64,000 nucleotides of DNA from Leishmania donovani (taxonomy: Eukaryota > Euglenozoa > Kinetoplastea > Trypanosomatida > Trypanosomatidae). The notes beneath the pieces are model-generated. The model saw nothing but the letters and a program-made list of their open reading frames with translations. It searched no databases and had not been told where the DNA came from. The position numbers and the translations under genes were made by a program. Below are positions 55,003 to 64,000 of this stretch, one piece after another. Position 1 is the first letter of the stretch. The number at the start of each line of letters is the position of its first letter. Location: the NCBI RefSeq assembly GCF_000227135.1, contig NC_018261.1, forward strand, positions 246,353-310,352. Reading direction: 5' to 3'.

Positions 55003-58000
55003 CTAATCGTGATCGAAATCTACTTGCACAATCTGGTCTCCGGGCACGTGGCATGCGTTGCTGGAATCAATCACGAACGCTGCCTTCAGTGCCTCAGGTC
55101 TATGACGCATCAAACGAGTCCAGTCGCCATCGAAGATCTTTGTGAGCCTGTGTGTTACCTTCTGCTTTCCGGTGCCGACAGTGTCAGTCCAGAAACTGTT
55201 GTACTCTTTCAGTCTATCGATCTCTCTCTCCTTGGCATCCAGCAGTGCACGAAGATTCTCATTTTCTTTGCTGGCGTCCAGCGCATTGGCCAACTCGCCC
55301 TGCAGGTCCGCCATGTCTCGGTTTCGCTGCTCCAACGCCTCCACAGCGGTTCGCCCAGCAACGTCAGCAGCTTCCAGCAAACCCTGAACCTCCTCCAAGT
55401 TGCCGAGCAGTTCATCGTATTCATCTTTCTTCTGCTCAAGCTCGTCTAAGGCGGCCTCCAGATCGTCACACAGCTCTTGACGCTCGTCTTCGGCGACTAC
55501 CAGAGCGCCTGCTAACTTCTTGTATGCATCCTCAGCGTCCGACAGTTGCTCTTTCAAAGCAAAAACTTCGTCTTCTAACTTAGCATTCATCTCGCGCACA
55601 TCATCCAACTCATTTCTCAGATTCTCCACGGTACCAGCAACTTCCGCTTCCCTCGTTGCTGCATCATGGGCAGCCTGATCTGCGAAGTCGCGCACATGCT
55701 GCAGCTCCTCCGCGGTGGCCACGTAGAGCGGCTCCTCCGCGATAACGGCGGGGGCCACGGGCACGGTGGCAGGGTCGACGGCCTGGCGCTGCACTGCGCC
55801 GACGTGCGGCGATGCTGCTCCCTTCCCGCTGCGCGGCGCGACAGCGTCGGCGGCGGCCAAGGCAGGGTCGCTTGCGCGCGCCTGCTGGGCATCGTGGCGC
55901 TTCTGGCGGTGCGCGGCGAGCTCCTCGTCCTTGGCCGCGAGCTCCTCCGCCAGCTTGTCGGCCGCCGCCTTGGCGTCCTCCAGTTCCACGGCGAGCCGCT
56001 GCACTTCGTCCGCCATGCGCTCCGCCTCGTCCATGGCTCGCTCCCCTGCGGCGTCTTTGGCCTTGTACTCTTCGATGGTGACGGCGTAGAGCGGCTCGTT
56101 GGCGATGGTAGCCGGGTCGATGGACTGGTAGGCGGGGCCGAGGAGCTTGTGCTGCTGCGATGCAGTGCCGCGCGGTGCAGCGCTCTGTCCACGCGGGGCT
56201 GCGCGGCCAGTGGGAGAGCGACTACTGGTGGGCCCGCTGCTTGGCTCCACGCCGTCGGCATCCGCAAGTTCCGGCTCCGCGGCGCGCGCCTTCTTGGCGT
56301 CGTGGCGCTTCTGGCGGAACGCCTCTAGCTCCTCAGCGAGCTGATCTGCGAAGTCGCGCACATGCTGCAGCTCCTCCGCGGTGGCCACGTAGAGCGGCTC
56401 CTCCGCGATAACGGCGGGGGCCACGGGCACGGTGGCAGGGTCGACGGCCTGGCGCTGCACTGCGCCGACGTGCGGCGATGCTGCTCCCTTCCCGCTGCGC
56501 GGCGCGACAGCGTCGGCGGCGGCCAAGGCAGGGTCGCTTGCGCGCGCCTGCTGGGCATCGTGGCGCTTCTGGCGGTGCGCGGCGAGCTCCTCGTCCTTGG
56601 CCGCGAGCTCCTCCGCCAGCTTGTCGGCCGNNNNNNNNNNNNNNNNNNNNNNNNNNNNNNNNNNNNNNNNNNNNNNNNNNNNNNNNNNNNNNNNNNNNNN
56701 NNNNNNNNNNNNNNNNNNNNNNNNNNNNNNNNNNNNNNNNNNNNNNNNNNNNNNNNNNNNNNNNNNNNNNNNNNNNNNNNNNNNNNNNNNNNNNNNNNNN
56801 NNNNNNNNNNNNNNNNNNNNNNNNNNNNNNNNNNNNNNNNNNNNNNNNNNNNNNNNNNNNNNNNNNNNNNNNNNNNNNNNNNNNNNNNNNNNNNNNNNNN
56901 NNNNNNNNNNNNNNNNNNNNNNNNNNNNNNNNNNNNNNNNNNNNNNNNNNNNNNNNNNNNNNNNNNNNNNNNNNNNNNNNNNNNNNNNNNNNNNNNNNNN
57001 NNNNNNNNNNNNNNNNNNNNNNNNNNNNNNNNNNNNNNNNNNNNNNNNNNNNNNNNNNNNNNNNNNNNNNNNNNNNNNNNNNNNNNNNNNNNNNNNNNNN
57101 NNNNNNNNNNNNNNNNNNNNNNNNNNNNNNNNNNNNNNNNNNNNNNNNNNNNNNNNNNNNNNNNNNNNNNNNNNNNNNNNNNNNNNNNNNNNNNNNNNNN
57201 NNNNNNNNNNNNNNNNNNNNNNNNNNNNNNNNNNNNNNNNNNNNNNNNNNNNNNNNNNNNNNNNNNNNNNNNNNNNNNNNNNNNNNNNNNNNNNNNNNNN
57301 NNNNNNNNNNNNNNNNNNNNNNNNNNNNNNNNNNNNNNNNNNNNNNNNNNNNNNNNNNNNNNNNNNNNNNNNNNGAGCGGCTCGTTGGCGATGGTAGCCG
57401 GGTCGATGGACTGGTAGGCGGGGCCGAGGAGCTTGTGCTGCTGCGATGCAGTGCCGCGCGGTGCAGCGCTCTGTCCACGCGGGGCTGCGCGGCCAGTGGG
57501 AGAGCGACTACTGGTGGGCCCGCTGCTTGGCTCCACGCCGTCGGCATCCGCAAGTTCCGGCTCCGCGGCGCGCGCCTTCTTGGCGTCGTGGCGCTTCTGG
57601 CGGAACGCCTCTAGCTCATGGAGACTGACGGCGAGGCGCTGGTGTGCGTCTACTGCAGCTGTCTGTGCGTCACGTAGAGCGGAAGCCATGTAATGCTGAA
57701 AGAAGAAGAGGCGGTCTTCCAGTTCAGTGACGTAGATGTGTGTAGTGGTGGCGGCAGCGTATTGATCGAGAAGGTGAGATCCGGTGATAGCCAGTTTTTG
57801 TTTTTGGGCATATCGTGTTATCTTGGCATCGATAGGGATCTGCTCGACCTCATCCTTAGTCAGCACGCATCGCTTCACATCGGTGTCCACATTGACGGGA
57901 GAGATGACGGCAGACAGCGGAATGGTCACGAGGACTGACGTCCTGGTGAAGGAGGTGACCTGACCAGGGAGTGCAGCCGTGTCCTTTGAAGACAGCTCGT

Positions 58001-58793
58001 CCTTGAGCTTGGCGATCTTGGCGCGACAGGCCTTCATGCCAGCAATGGCGGCTGCGATGGCGTCGTTCTGCTCCTGGATGCGCTTGTCGTGCGCCAGGAG
58101 GTTGTACGCCTGCTGGTAGGCAAGAGCTGTGATGACCCACGCATGGAGGCTGGCCACCACCGGCGAGTCGCGCGCCGCCGCCTTGTAGTTCAGCTTGGGG
58201 TCCTGCTCCAGGGACTGCTGGAGGCTTTCCGCGGAAGGATAGAGCTTCGCGAGAACGTCTGTCTTGGCGATCTCATCGAGAGCGGCTGGCTTCCGGTACT
58301 CCAGTTGCACATCTGCCCACTCGTAGAACTCAACCGCCGTGGGATCGCACTTGGCCACGGCCCACACCGCCTTCAGCACTGCTACAGCAACCGGGGATGG
58401 GGCGGCCTGGGCCGTGACCTTGCGCAAATCGACCTCGTCAATGAGCTCTACTTTTTCACGAGCCTTGTCAAAGTGGCCTCGAACGTGTGAAACACGATCC
58501 TCATTGCTACGGCGGATGGATGCGAGCTTCTCTCGTGCGATAGCCAGCATATCATGATAGTTCTTCATGCGTCCATTTTCCGTGTCGACCTCTTTGAGGA
58601 GAATGGAGCGCAGCGTGTCAATGTCTCCGGTGTGAAGGCCCCACTGCTGCACGACGGCCGTGTAGTCCTTGATCTCACGCACCGTACCCAGGGTCCACTG
58701 CCACGTCTTCGCAGCGTGAAGGTAGTCGTAGGCGACCACCTGCCCAGCTTGCAGTTGGGGAAAGGCGGGATTGATGTTGCTTAAAAAGGACAT
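55003..58793 (-). CDS. FAZ1-like flagellum attachment zone protein, repeat-rich, interrupted by a gap (paralogue A)
   Basis: The gene starts at ATG 58793 (MSFLSNINPAFPQLQ) and stops at 55003. The N-terminal ~330 residues include a block resembling the dynein heavy-chain stalk flank (VVASLHAWVITALAYQQAYN). Then comes a 222-aa repeat, present in at least two full or near-full copies and broken by the N-gap 56631-57374, with EPLYAVTIEEYKAKDAAGER and RQKRHDA motifs. A coiled coil (~180 aa) and a C-terminal domain (KIFDGDWTRLMRHRPEALKA, then AFVIDSSNACHVPGD) follow; I associate that domain with the trypanosomatid FAZ1 family. FAZ proteins link flagellum and cell body. The frame differs across the gap only because the gap length is wrong. 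An apparent start at 56526 is an alternative codon inside the repeat. Confidence 0.7.
55675..57617 (-). repeat. 666-bp (222-codon) tandem repeat inside FAZ1-like paralogue A
   Basis: Bases 55675-55963 recur at 56341-56630 with an offset of exactly 666 bp, apparently identical. Bases from 56089 recur from 57375, beyond the gap, with an offset of 1,286 bp instead of 1,332 (two periods). Each unit comprises two related halves of ~110 aa, each with a QKRHDA core, an acidic/Ala stretch, a Pro/Ser/Gly linker and an EPLY(A/V)-T-E-E motif leading into a coiled coil. Copy number in the genome is unknown. Confidence 0.85.
56631..57374. other. Assembly gap (744 N) inside the FAZ1-like repeat array
   Basis: The gap lies within the 222-aa repeat. 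Its stated length is incompatible with the reading frame; a value 46 bp larger (or 46 bp plus whole 666-bp units) restores frame and period. Confidence 1.
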
Positions 58794-59425
58794 TTTCGTA
58801 TGGTTGTGTAATGCTTAGCGTGAGAAATTTCGTCTATGCTGTTTTAGTTTTCTTCGAAGGCGACACGGAAACTCTCGGGGGTGTCGGTATGAGTGTATGG
58901 CAGATGCAGGTGGAGAACGGTGCGAGACGAACACTGTGCTCCGTACTCAGAAACACGGTGGTAAAGTANNNNNNNNNNNNNNNNNNNNNNNNNNNNNNNN
59001 NNNNNNNNNNNNNNNNNNNNNNNNNNNNNNNNNNNNNNNNNNNNNNNNNNNNNNNNNNNNNNNNNNNCAACCGGGGATGGGGCGGCCTGGGCCGTGACCT
59101 TGCGCAAATCGACCTCGTCAATGAGCTCTACTTTTTCACGAGCCTTGTCAAAGTGGCCTCGAACGTGTGAAACACGATCCTCATTGCTACGGCGGATGGA
59201 TGCGAGCTTCTCTCGTGCGATAGCCAGCATATCATGATAGTTCTTCATGCGTCCATTTTCCGTGTCGACCTCTTTGAGGAGAATGGAGCGCAGCGTGTCA
59301 ATGTCTCCGGTGTGAAGGCCCCACTGCTGCACGACGGCCGTGTAGTCCTTGATCTCACGCACCGTACCCAGGGTCCACTGCCACGTCTTCGCAGCGTGAA
59401 GGTAGTCGTAGGCGACCACCTGCCC
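58388..59425 (-). repeat. 358-bp block duplicated between FAZ1-like paralogues A and B
   Basis: Bases 58388-58745 recur at 59068-59425 (offset 680 bp) with no difference that I can see. The block encodes the N-terminal region VGQVVAYDYLHAAKTWQWTL or its A-paralogue equivalent and the residues after it. Identity ends abruptly at the distinct N-terminal ends of the two proteins. Confidence 0.9.
58969..59067. other. Assembly gap (99 N) hiding most of FAZ1-like paralogue B
   Basis: Minus-strand sequence left of the gap is the 5' spacer of paralogue A, and right of it is coding sequence of paralogue B. So almost all of gene B and an intergenic spacer are missing. The true size is therefore probably kilobases rather than 99 bp. 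Confidence 0.95.
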
Positions 59426-59470
59426 AACTCTGAGCGGGTGAACTGAAGGATCGAGGTATCTAGCGAGCAT
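59068..59470 (-). CDS. FAZ1-like paralogue B, N-terminal fragment cut by an assembly gap
   Basis: The gene starts at ATG 59470 (MLARYLDPSVHPLRVGQVVA) and is open for ~134 codons before running into the gap at 59067. From the GQVVAYDY motif onward it equals paralogue A. Only the first ~15 residues differ (MSFLSNINPAFPQLQA in A). The rest of the gene, including any repeat array and C-terminal domain, is not in the assembly. The truncation looks like assembly collapse rather than a pseudogene, because the sequence up to the gap is intact. Confidence 0.65.
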
Positions 59471-61726
59471 CGGTTACAATCGAAGAGGGCGAGCCACAAG
59501 AAAGTATGAGACGGAGAAAGAAAAGAAGTGGGCGTATATTTGCTGTGTGTGCTCTTTTTTCTCCGTTGTAGCACGTCGCTCGGCAGTCTACCGCCACCTG
59601 GGCCGAAGGAAACTCGGGGAGGGGGAGCTGGGGTCGTGGCGATGAGGAAAGACTCTACAGCGATACCCACCCACTCACAAACAAACGGTGGACAGCGCTC
59701 AAAATAAGAAATGAGGTAGAGCGACGACCACTACTACCAGCCAGTTGATGAGAAGGACCTTACGTAGTTTGGAGCGGGGAAAGTAGAAAGGAAAGGGAAG
59801 ACTGAAACGAGCAGCTGATCAGAAAAGGGGGTATCCAATCGACGAGTACGAAGCGCGTTCCCACAAGTTGGGGGTCACAAAATAAAACTCCTACGCAGAG
59901 CGAGAAAAAAATGAGATGGAGCTTGAATCATAGACTGCAGCCTATCTTGACGGAAGAAACGTCTGGTGAATGGTGACGGCGTTTGACAGCTCTATGGAGA
60001 ACAACAAAAAGACTTCTACAAGTGCCGCCTTTTCCCTTTCAGTGAAGCTTCAGCGGCAAAAGAAAAAATTACCAAACATGTTCCACCTAAATAAGCAAAA
60101 CCAAACCACGCTTCGCCCCTCCTCGTGCAAAACAGCTTTCAAGATGCTCTCTGAGGGAATATATATTTCGGGGCAATTCTGCTTCTTTACAGCGGTTTTC
60201 TCTCTTTTGTTGGCCTTTCAATGGCGACACACCAAGATGAAGAGCGACAGCGAAAGAAGAGTGAATATCGACTATTTCGAGTAGTGGGATGGCGGTAGCG
60301 GTAGCGGAAAGGGGGGGGGGCGGAAGGATGGGTTCGAAAGAAGTCGAAATGATGTAAAGTGCCGTGTATGTGTATGTGACCGGTGTTTCTGTGCTTGCGC
60401 GTGTAGCTTAGCAAGCTCTAGAGAAGGTACGCACGGTCTCGCAGTCTTACACGTAAATGTACAAACAAGCAGGAGCGGCAAAACAAAAGAGAAAGACACA
60501 ACGCTTGTGTTTCTTATAGGCGTGCTCTGGGGCGCAAAGCAAATGCCACAGCACACCGAAGGCCCGCTGCTTTTTGTTTTGTGTGTCCGTTGTTGTCAAC
60601 AATGTTATCTTGCGTATCGCCGTCTGAGACTGTCAAATCAAAATTGCGGTTCTTCCTCGCGAAGCGTTTTTCGATCTTTTCGACTTGTTTCCATGCGTTG
60701 GCTCCACGTGTGACGTGATGACAAGACGACGACTGACTCGCGGAGGGGACTTGCTGCAGTTTAGTGATGGTGTGTGATTCCGCGGTCCATTGGGTTCGCC
60801 GGATCGCGTGTTGGACGATGTGGCAATCAAATATGAGTTCAGAAGGAGAGGGTAAAGTGAGAGAGCAGACGTGAAAAAGTAGACGTTGCATTCTCAAACG
60901 GACGCATAAAAAAAAAGAAAGCTACATACAAAACGCAGTGTGCAGACGACAACTGTTCACATACACATGAGCAGTGTAGGCAACAACGCACAGTGGAGGT
61001 ACCTATGTACCTAATCATGAAGGCAATCGCCTAAATAGTGCTCCGTTCAGAGACACATGCGATATGACCGTGCTGTGTGCGTAAGATGAACCAAATGCCG
61101 TAAAGTTCAAGCAATTTATGGACATTTTAGCTCTCTAAGCATACAAGGCACCCCTTCAACCTCAGCGGGCTTGTTTTCTGTTTCCTTTTGCTGAACAGTG
61201 ACGACCACCAATTCCTGCATGGGGTCGCTTTCGGCGAAACGCTTCTAAGCTGCCCCTCGGACGCGATACCGCAACAAATCGCCCCGCAATGTTACCGACA
61301 TACCAACACAAACAATGTCATACACACGAAGGGGAGAGGCGTGAGTAGTGCCATCGGTGGAAAATGTGACAATGCATATCTTTCTCAACCTTCTCTCCTC
61401 GCTATGCGCTCTGAGCGAAAAGTCCACCTCCTCCTAAAAAGAGCACAGGCTACTATTCCTGAATATGCAAACAGAAACACACAAAAACCACGACCACAAC
61501 ACTTTACTTCAACGCCGTAGAGATCACGCAAGGTAGGCGAGATAAAGACAATGCAAGCGGAAGCAGGTTGAGGGAGTGAAAACAGAGGGGGAGCAGGAGT
61601 GGTGCAAACGCGCAATAGGCTCGCCAAATGCTCGGACAGCTGTTCCCCCGCCTCCAGCTCTTCCATACGTTCGCCACTCAGAACTGCGCCACACATCACC
61701 CGCCTCCCGAGCAAGAAAGTCGCGAC
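59471..61726 (-). other. Intergenic spacer between FAZ1-like genes C and B
   Basis: About 2.3 kb. Read on the minus strand it has pyrimidine-rich stretches near 59490-59530 (just before gene B, likely the splice acceptor tract), 60210-60350 and 61555-61620. No gene, SIDER copy or RNA is recognised. Confidence 0.55.
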
Positions 61727-64000
61727 TTAGTCGTGATCAAAGCTCACTTGTTTGATGTTGTCCCCGGGAACGTGGCATGCATTACCAGAATCAATTACAA
61801 ACGCTGCGAATAGCGCCTCTGGACGCTCGCGAACAATCCTCTCCCAGTTTCCATCAAATATCTTAGTGTGCCGTGTCACAACCTGCTTCTTGTCCCCGGT
61901 GGGATCCACCCAAAGCTCATTGTGATAGCGCAGTTCCTTTACTTCGCATTCCTTGTCGCGCAGTAGCGCCAGCAGCGCATCATTGATTCCCTTCAGCTTC
62001 TTCAACTCCATCAACACCACAAGAAGCTCCCCTTCCATGGCCGCACCATCCTCTTGGCGCCGACGATCCATCTCATAAGCTTGATCGCGTACCTTCTCGA
62101 GTTCTACCATCAGATCTGAGTTTTCCCTCAACTTTTCCTTCACAGTCTCCTCAGCAGCACAAGCCACCTCCACTGCATTCTCAAGAGCGGTCTGCTTGGC
62201 TTTGTACTCATCCAGCGTGACAGCGTACAGCGGCTCCGCGGCGATAGTGACGGGGTCGACGGCCTCCGCGGCAGGGTTTATGTGTGCAGGGGGGCGGCCT
62301 CGGCTGCGTGCGGATGCATTGCGTGTCGAGACGCCGTCGGCCGCAGCCAGCTCTGGTTCATCGGCGCGAGCGTCGTGCGCGGAGCGGCGCTTCTGGTGGA
62401 AGGCGGTGAGTATCTTTTTTTGTTTTTCGCTGAGCTCGGCGGCAAGTTGAAGTTGCAGGTCGAGGTCATTGTTACGACATCGCACTTCGCGTAGCTGGCT
62501 TTGAAGCTGATTAAGGGCGACTTCCTTGTCGTCAAGCTGTTTCTGAAGGGCGTCTGCGCGTTGTTTTTCTTTGTCGCAGAGTGCCTTTTGAGCGTTCAGC
62601 TCATCGATAGTAACGGCGTACAATGGCTCCTCTGCGGTGGGTGGGATGGGCGAGAGGTTGCGGTGTGCGCGCAGCTGTTGTGCTTGCTGGTGCTGCATGT
62701 GGTAGTGCTCTAGCTGTGCGCCTTGTGTGTCTGCAAGGTCCTTGAGCTTTTCGACTAGGTTTTGGAGGCGGTCAATCTCATCGGCAAGGTCCGCGTTGCG
62801 CAGGGTGAGAGCGTCCTGATCGCGCTGGAGTACAGCAGCCTGCTTCTTGAAACGTTCGGCAGACTTTTCGAGGGTGTACTGAAGCGACCTGTTCTCGTTG
62901 TTGATCTTATCGAGAAGCATGAGAAGATCCCCAATTTCGCTCTCGTATGCGTCTTTGTCTCCTAAGTAGTCGAATCCGGCAAGTTGGGTGACGAACTCGT
63001 CGAAGCCAAGTCCAGCAAACTTGTGATCGTCGATTCCCAGGGCGTTGCAGATATCAGCCACGGCCCTGTCCAGACCTGTTTTTGGAGCGTCGCGGTTTTT
63101 GTAAATATAATTCATCAGCCGTGTGGGCATCTGCGAAATACGCTCATCTACTTCCGTTCCCGTCATCTTGGCAGGGTGTGTTATCTCACATCTCACGCAC
63201 AATTGATCACACTCGGGGGTAAACTTAATGTGTTGAACAAAGTTGGGATCAACGTGAACTGCAAGCGCTGTATCAGAGGCGAAGGCGGCACGCACTTCCT
63301 CGAATCTCTCTGCTATCAAGTAAGCCCATTCGGCACCAGGGTACTTCTTCACGTGTGATGTTGCCACTGAGACAGCTTCGTAATCTGGTTCCCACCTCTC
63401 ATCATGCTTTTGCAGCTCAGCGACCAGGGCATTCAAGCGATCAATTTCCTTCTGAGTGTCCTCAGTGCGTTCCCACTTGGCTTCTGCCTCACCACTTCGG
63501 ATGATAGACGAAAAATAGTGCTCCTGTAGGTAGAGACGCTTTTTTTCCAGCTCTGCAGTGTAAAGGGAAAGTGTGTGTAGTTCTGCTGCTGCTTCGACGT
63601 ACCTGCAGGCAATAGAATTCATGCGACTCTTTAGCTGAAAACGGGTTGCCTTAGCTTCAAAGAGAATCTGCTCGACCTCATCCTTAGTCAGCACGCATCC
63701 CTTCACACCGGTGTCCACATTGACGGGAGAGATGACGGCAGACAGCGGAATGGTCACGAGGACTGACGTCCTGGTGAAGGAGGTGACCTGACCAGGGAGT
63801 GCAGCCGTGTCCTTTGAAGACAGCTCGTCCTTGAGCTTGGCGATCTTGGCGCGACAGGCCTTCATGCCAGCAATGGCGGCTGCGATGGCGTCGTTCTGCT
63901 CCTGGATGCGCTTGTCGTGCGCCAGGAGGTTGTACGCCTGCTGGTAGGCAAGAGCTGTGATGACCCACGCATGGAGGCTGGCCACCACCGGCGAGTCGCG
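61727..64000 (-). CDS. FAZ1-like paralogue C, 5' end beyond the window
   Basis: The frame is open from the right window edge to a TAA stop at 61727-61729 (~757 codons seen). It begins inside the stalk-like block shared with paralogue A, diverges after VLTKDEVEQI, then has a FAZ1-type domain in mid-protein (KKYPGAEWAYLIAERFEEVR, then VHVDPNFVQHIKF), a coiled coil, two EPLYAVT modules, another coiled coil and a C-terminal FAZ1-type domain (KIFDGNWERIVRERPEALFA, then CHVPGDNIKQVSFDHD). The C-terminal copy ends short compared with the middle one. It lacks the 222-aa repeat array of A, carrying single diverged modules instead. It is part of a tandem family, probably of flagellum attachment zone scaffolds. 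The lower-GC coding style in its middle differs from the GC-rich repeats of A. Confidence 0.7.
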   Translation of the reverse strand, partial: RDSPVVASLHAWVITALAYQQAYNLLAHDKRIQEQNDAIAAAIAGMKACRAKIAKLKDELSSKDTAALPGQVTSFTRTSVLVTIPLSAVISPVNVDTGVKGCVLTKDEVEQILFEAKATRFQLKSRMNSIACRYVEAAAELHTLSLYTAELEKKRLYLQEHYFSSIIRSGEAEAKWERTEDTQKEIDRLNALVAELQKHDERWEPDYEAVSVATSHVKKYPGAEWAYLIAERFEEVRAAFASDTALAVHVDPNFVQHIKFTPECDQLCVRCEITHPAKMTGTEVDERISQMPTRLMNYIYKNRDAPKTGLDRAVADICNALGIDDHKFAGLGFDEFVTQLAGFDYLGDKDAYESEIGDLLMLLDKINNENRSLQYTLEKSAERFKKQAAVLQRDQDALTLRNADLADEIDRLQNLVEKLKDLADTQGAQLEHYHMQHQQAQQLRAHRNLSPIPPTAEEPLYAVTIDELNAQKALCDKEKQRADALQKQLDDKEVALNQLQSQLREVRCRNNDLDLQLQLAAELSEKQKKILTAFHQKRRSAHDARADEPELAAADGVSTRNASARSRGRPPAHINPAAEAVDPVTIAAEPLYAVTLDEYKAKQTALENAVEVACAAEETVKEKLRENSDLMVELEKVRDQAYEMDRRRQEDGAAMEGELLVVLMELKKLKGINDALLALLRDKECEVKELRYHNELWVDPTGDKKQVVTRHTKIFDGNWERIVRERPEALFAAFVIDSGNACHVPGDNIKQVSFDHD

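Noticed and set aside
55003..56526. Separate 507-codon gene starting at 56526
   Set aside because: The 'start' is a TTG inside the repeat; the frame continues upstream to the gap and is the 3' part of the larger gene.
56325..56630. Apparent frameshift in FAZ1-like paralogue A at the gap
   Set aside because: The gap length is arbitrary; a 46-bp correction restores both frame and repeat period, so no mutation is needed.
60301..60340. GGTTCGAAA-like tRNA B-box near 60328
   Set aside because: The match to the B-box consensus is poor, with no A-box or acceptor stem around it.
1..64000. CRISPR arrays, phage genes or bacterial operons
   Set aside because: No regularly spaced short repeats, no Shine-Dalgarno-led gene clusters, and no prokaryotic gene families; the window is eukaryotic.

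Overview
The window is nuclear DNA from a trypanosomatid, most likely Leishmania or a close relative. The evidence is long intronless GC-rich genes on one strand, long pyrimidine-rich spacers with (TG)n/(TA)n/(CA)n tracts, predicted spliced-leader acceptor sites ahead of start codons, two SIDER-like truncated retroposons, and kinetoplastid-type proteins. Transcription should be polycistronic, so no per-gene promoters are expected. The species cannot be named from the sequence. My recollection that RPN11, an ABCC transporter and FAZ1 lie together on Leishmania chromosome 34 is weak and unverified.

Layout. Plus-strand unit (1-49,122): the 3' end of an unidentified gene; a protein I recognise as an OFD1-like centriole/basal-body protein; a nitronate monooxygenase (2-nitropropane dioxygenase) family enzyme; 8 kb of gap-ridden, gene-poor sequence holding one small doubtful gene; a 2,393-aa proline-rich coiled-coil protein; a 1,001-aa coiled-coil protein; a leucine-rich-repeat protein with one likely membrane segment; the proteasome deubiquitinase RPN11; a 1,106-aa unknown protein; and a 2,088-aa ABCC-type ABC transporter. 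Minus-strand unit (64,000 down to 53,768): at least three tandem FAZ1-like coiled-coil genes and, last, a 92-aa zinc-ribbon protein. The two units converge, so 49,123-53,767 is a convergent strand-switch (termination) region.

The most unusual stretch is inside that region. About 49.4-51.3 kb is C/A-rich and almost without T on the plus strand. About 51.8-53.74 kb is G/T-rich and poor in A. The two halves mirror each other in composition around ~51.5 kb, but I see no obvious sequence match between them. It may be a termination region whose opposite strands are GT-rich (base J and G-quadruplex sequence would fit), or low-quality consensus from the two sides of an assembly gap. The stretched homopolymers favour the second reading.

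The FAZ1-like array is also informative. One gene carries a 666-bp (222-codon) repeat interrupted by an N-gap. Making the gap 46 bp larger restores both the repeat period and the reading frame, so the array is collapsed rather than frameshifted. The paralogues share near-identical blocks, which suggests gene conversion or recent duplication. Several genes here (OFD1-like, FAZ1-like and perhaps the coiled-coil unknowns) point to basal body and flagellum-attachment cytoskeleton. I saw no CRISPR, prokaryotic defence system, tRNA or intact transposon.
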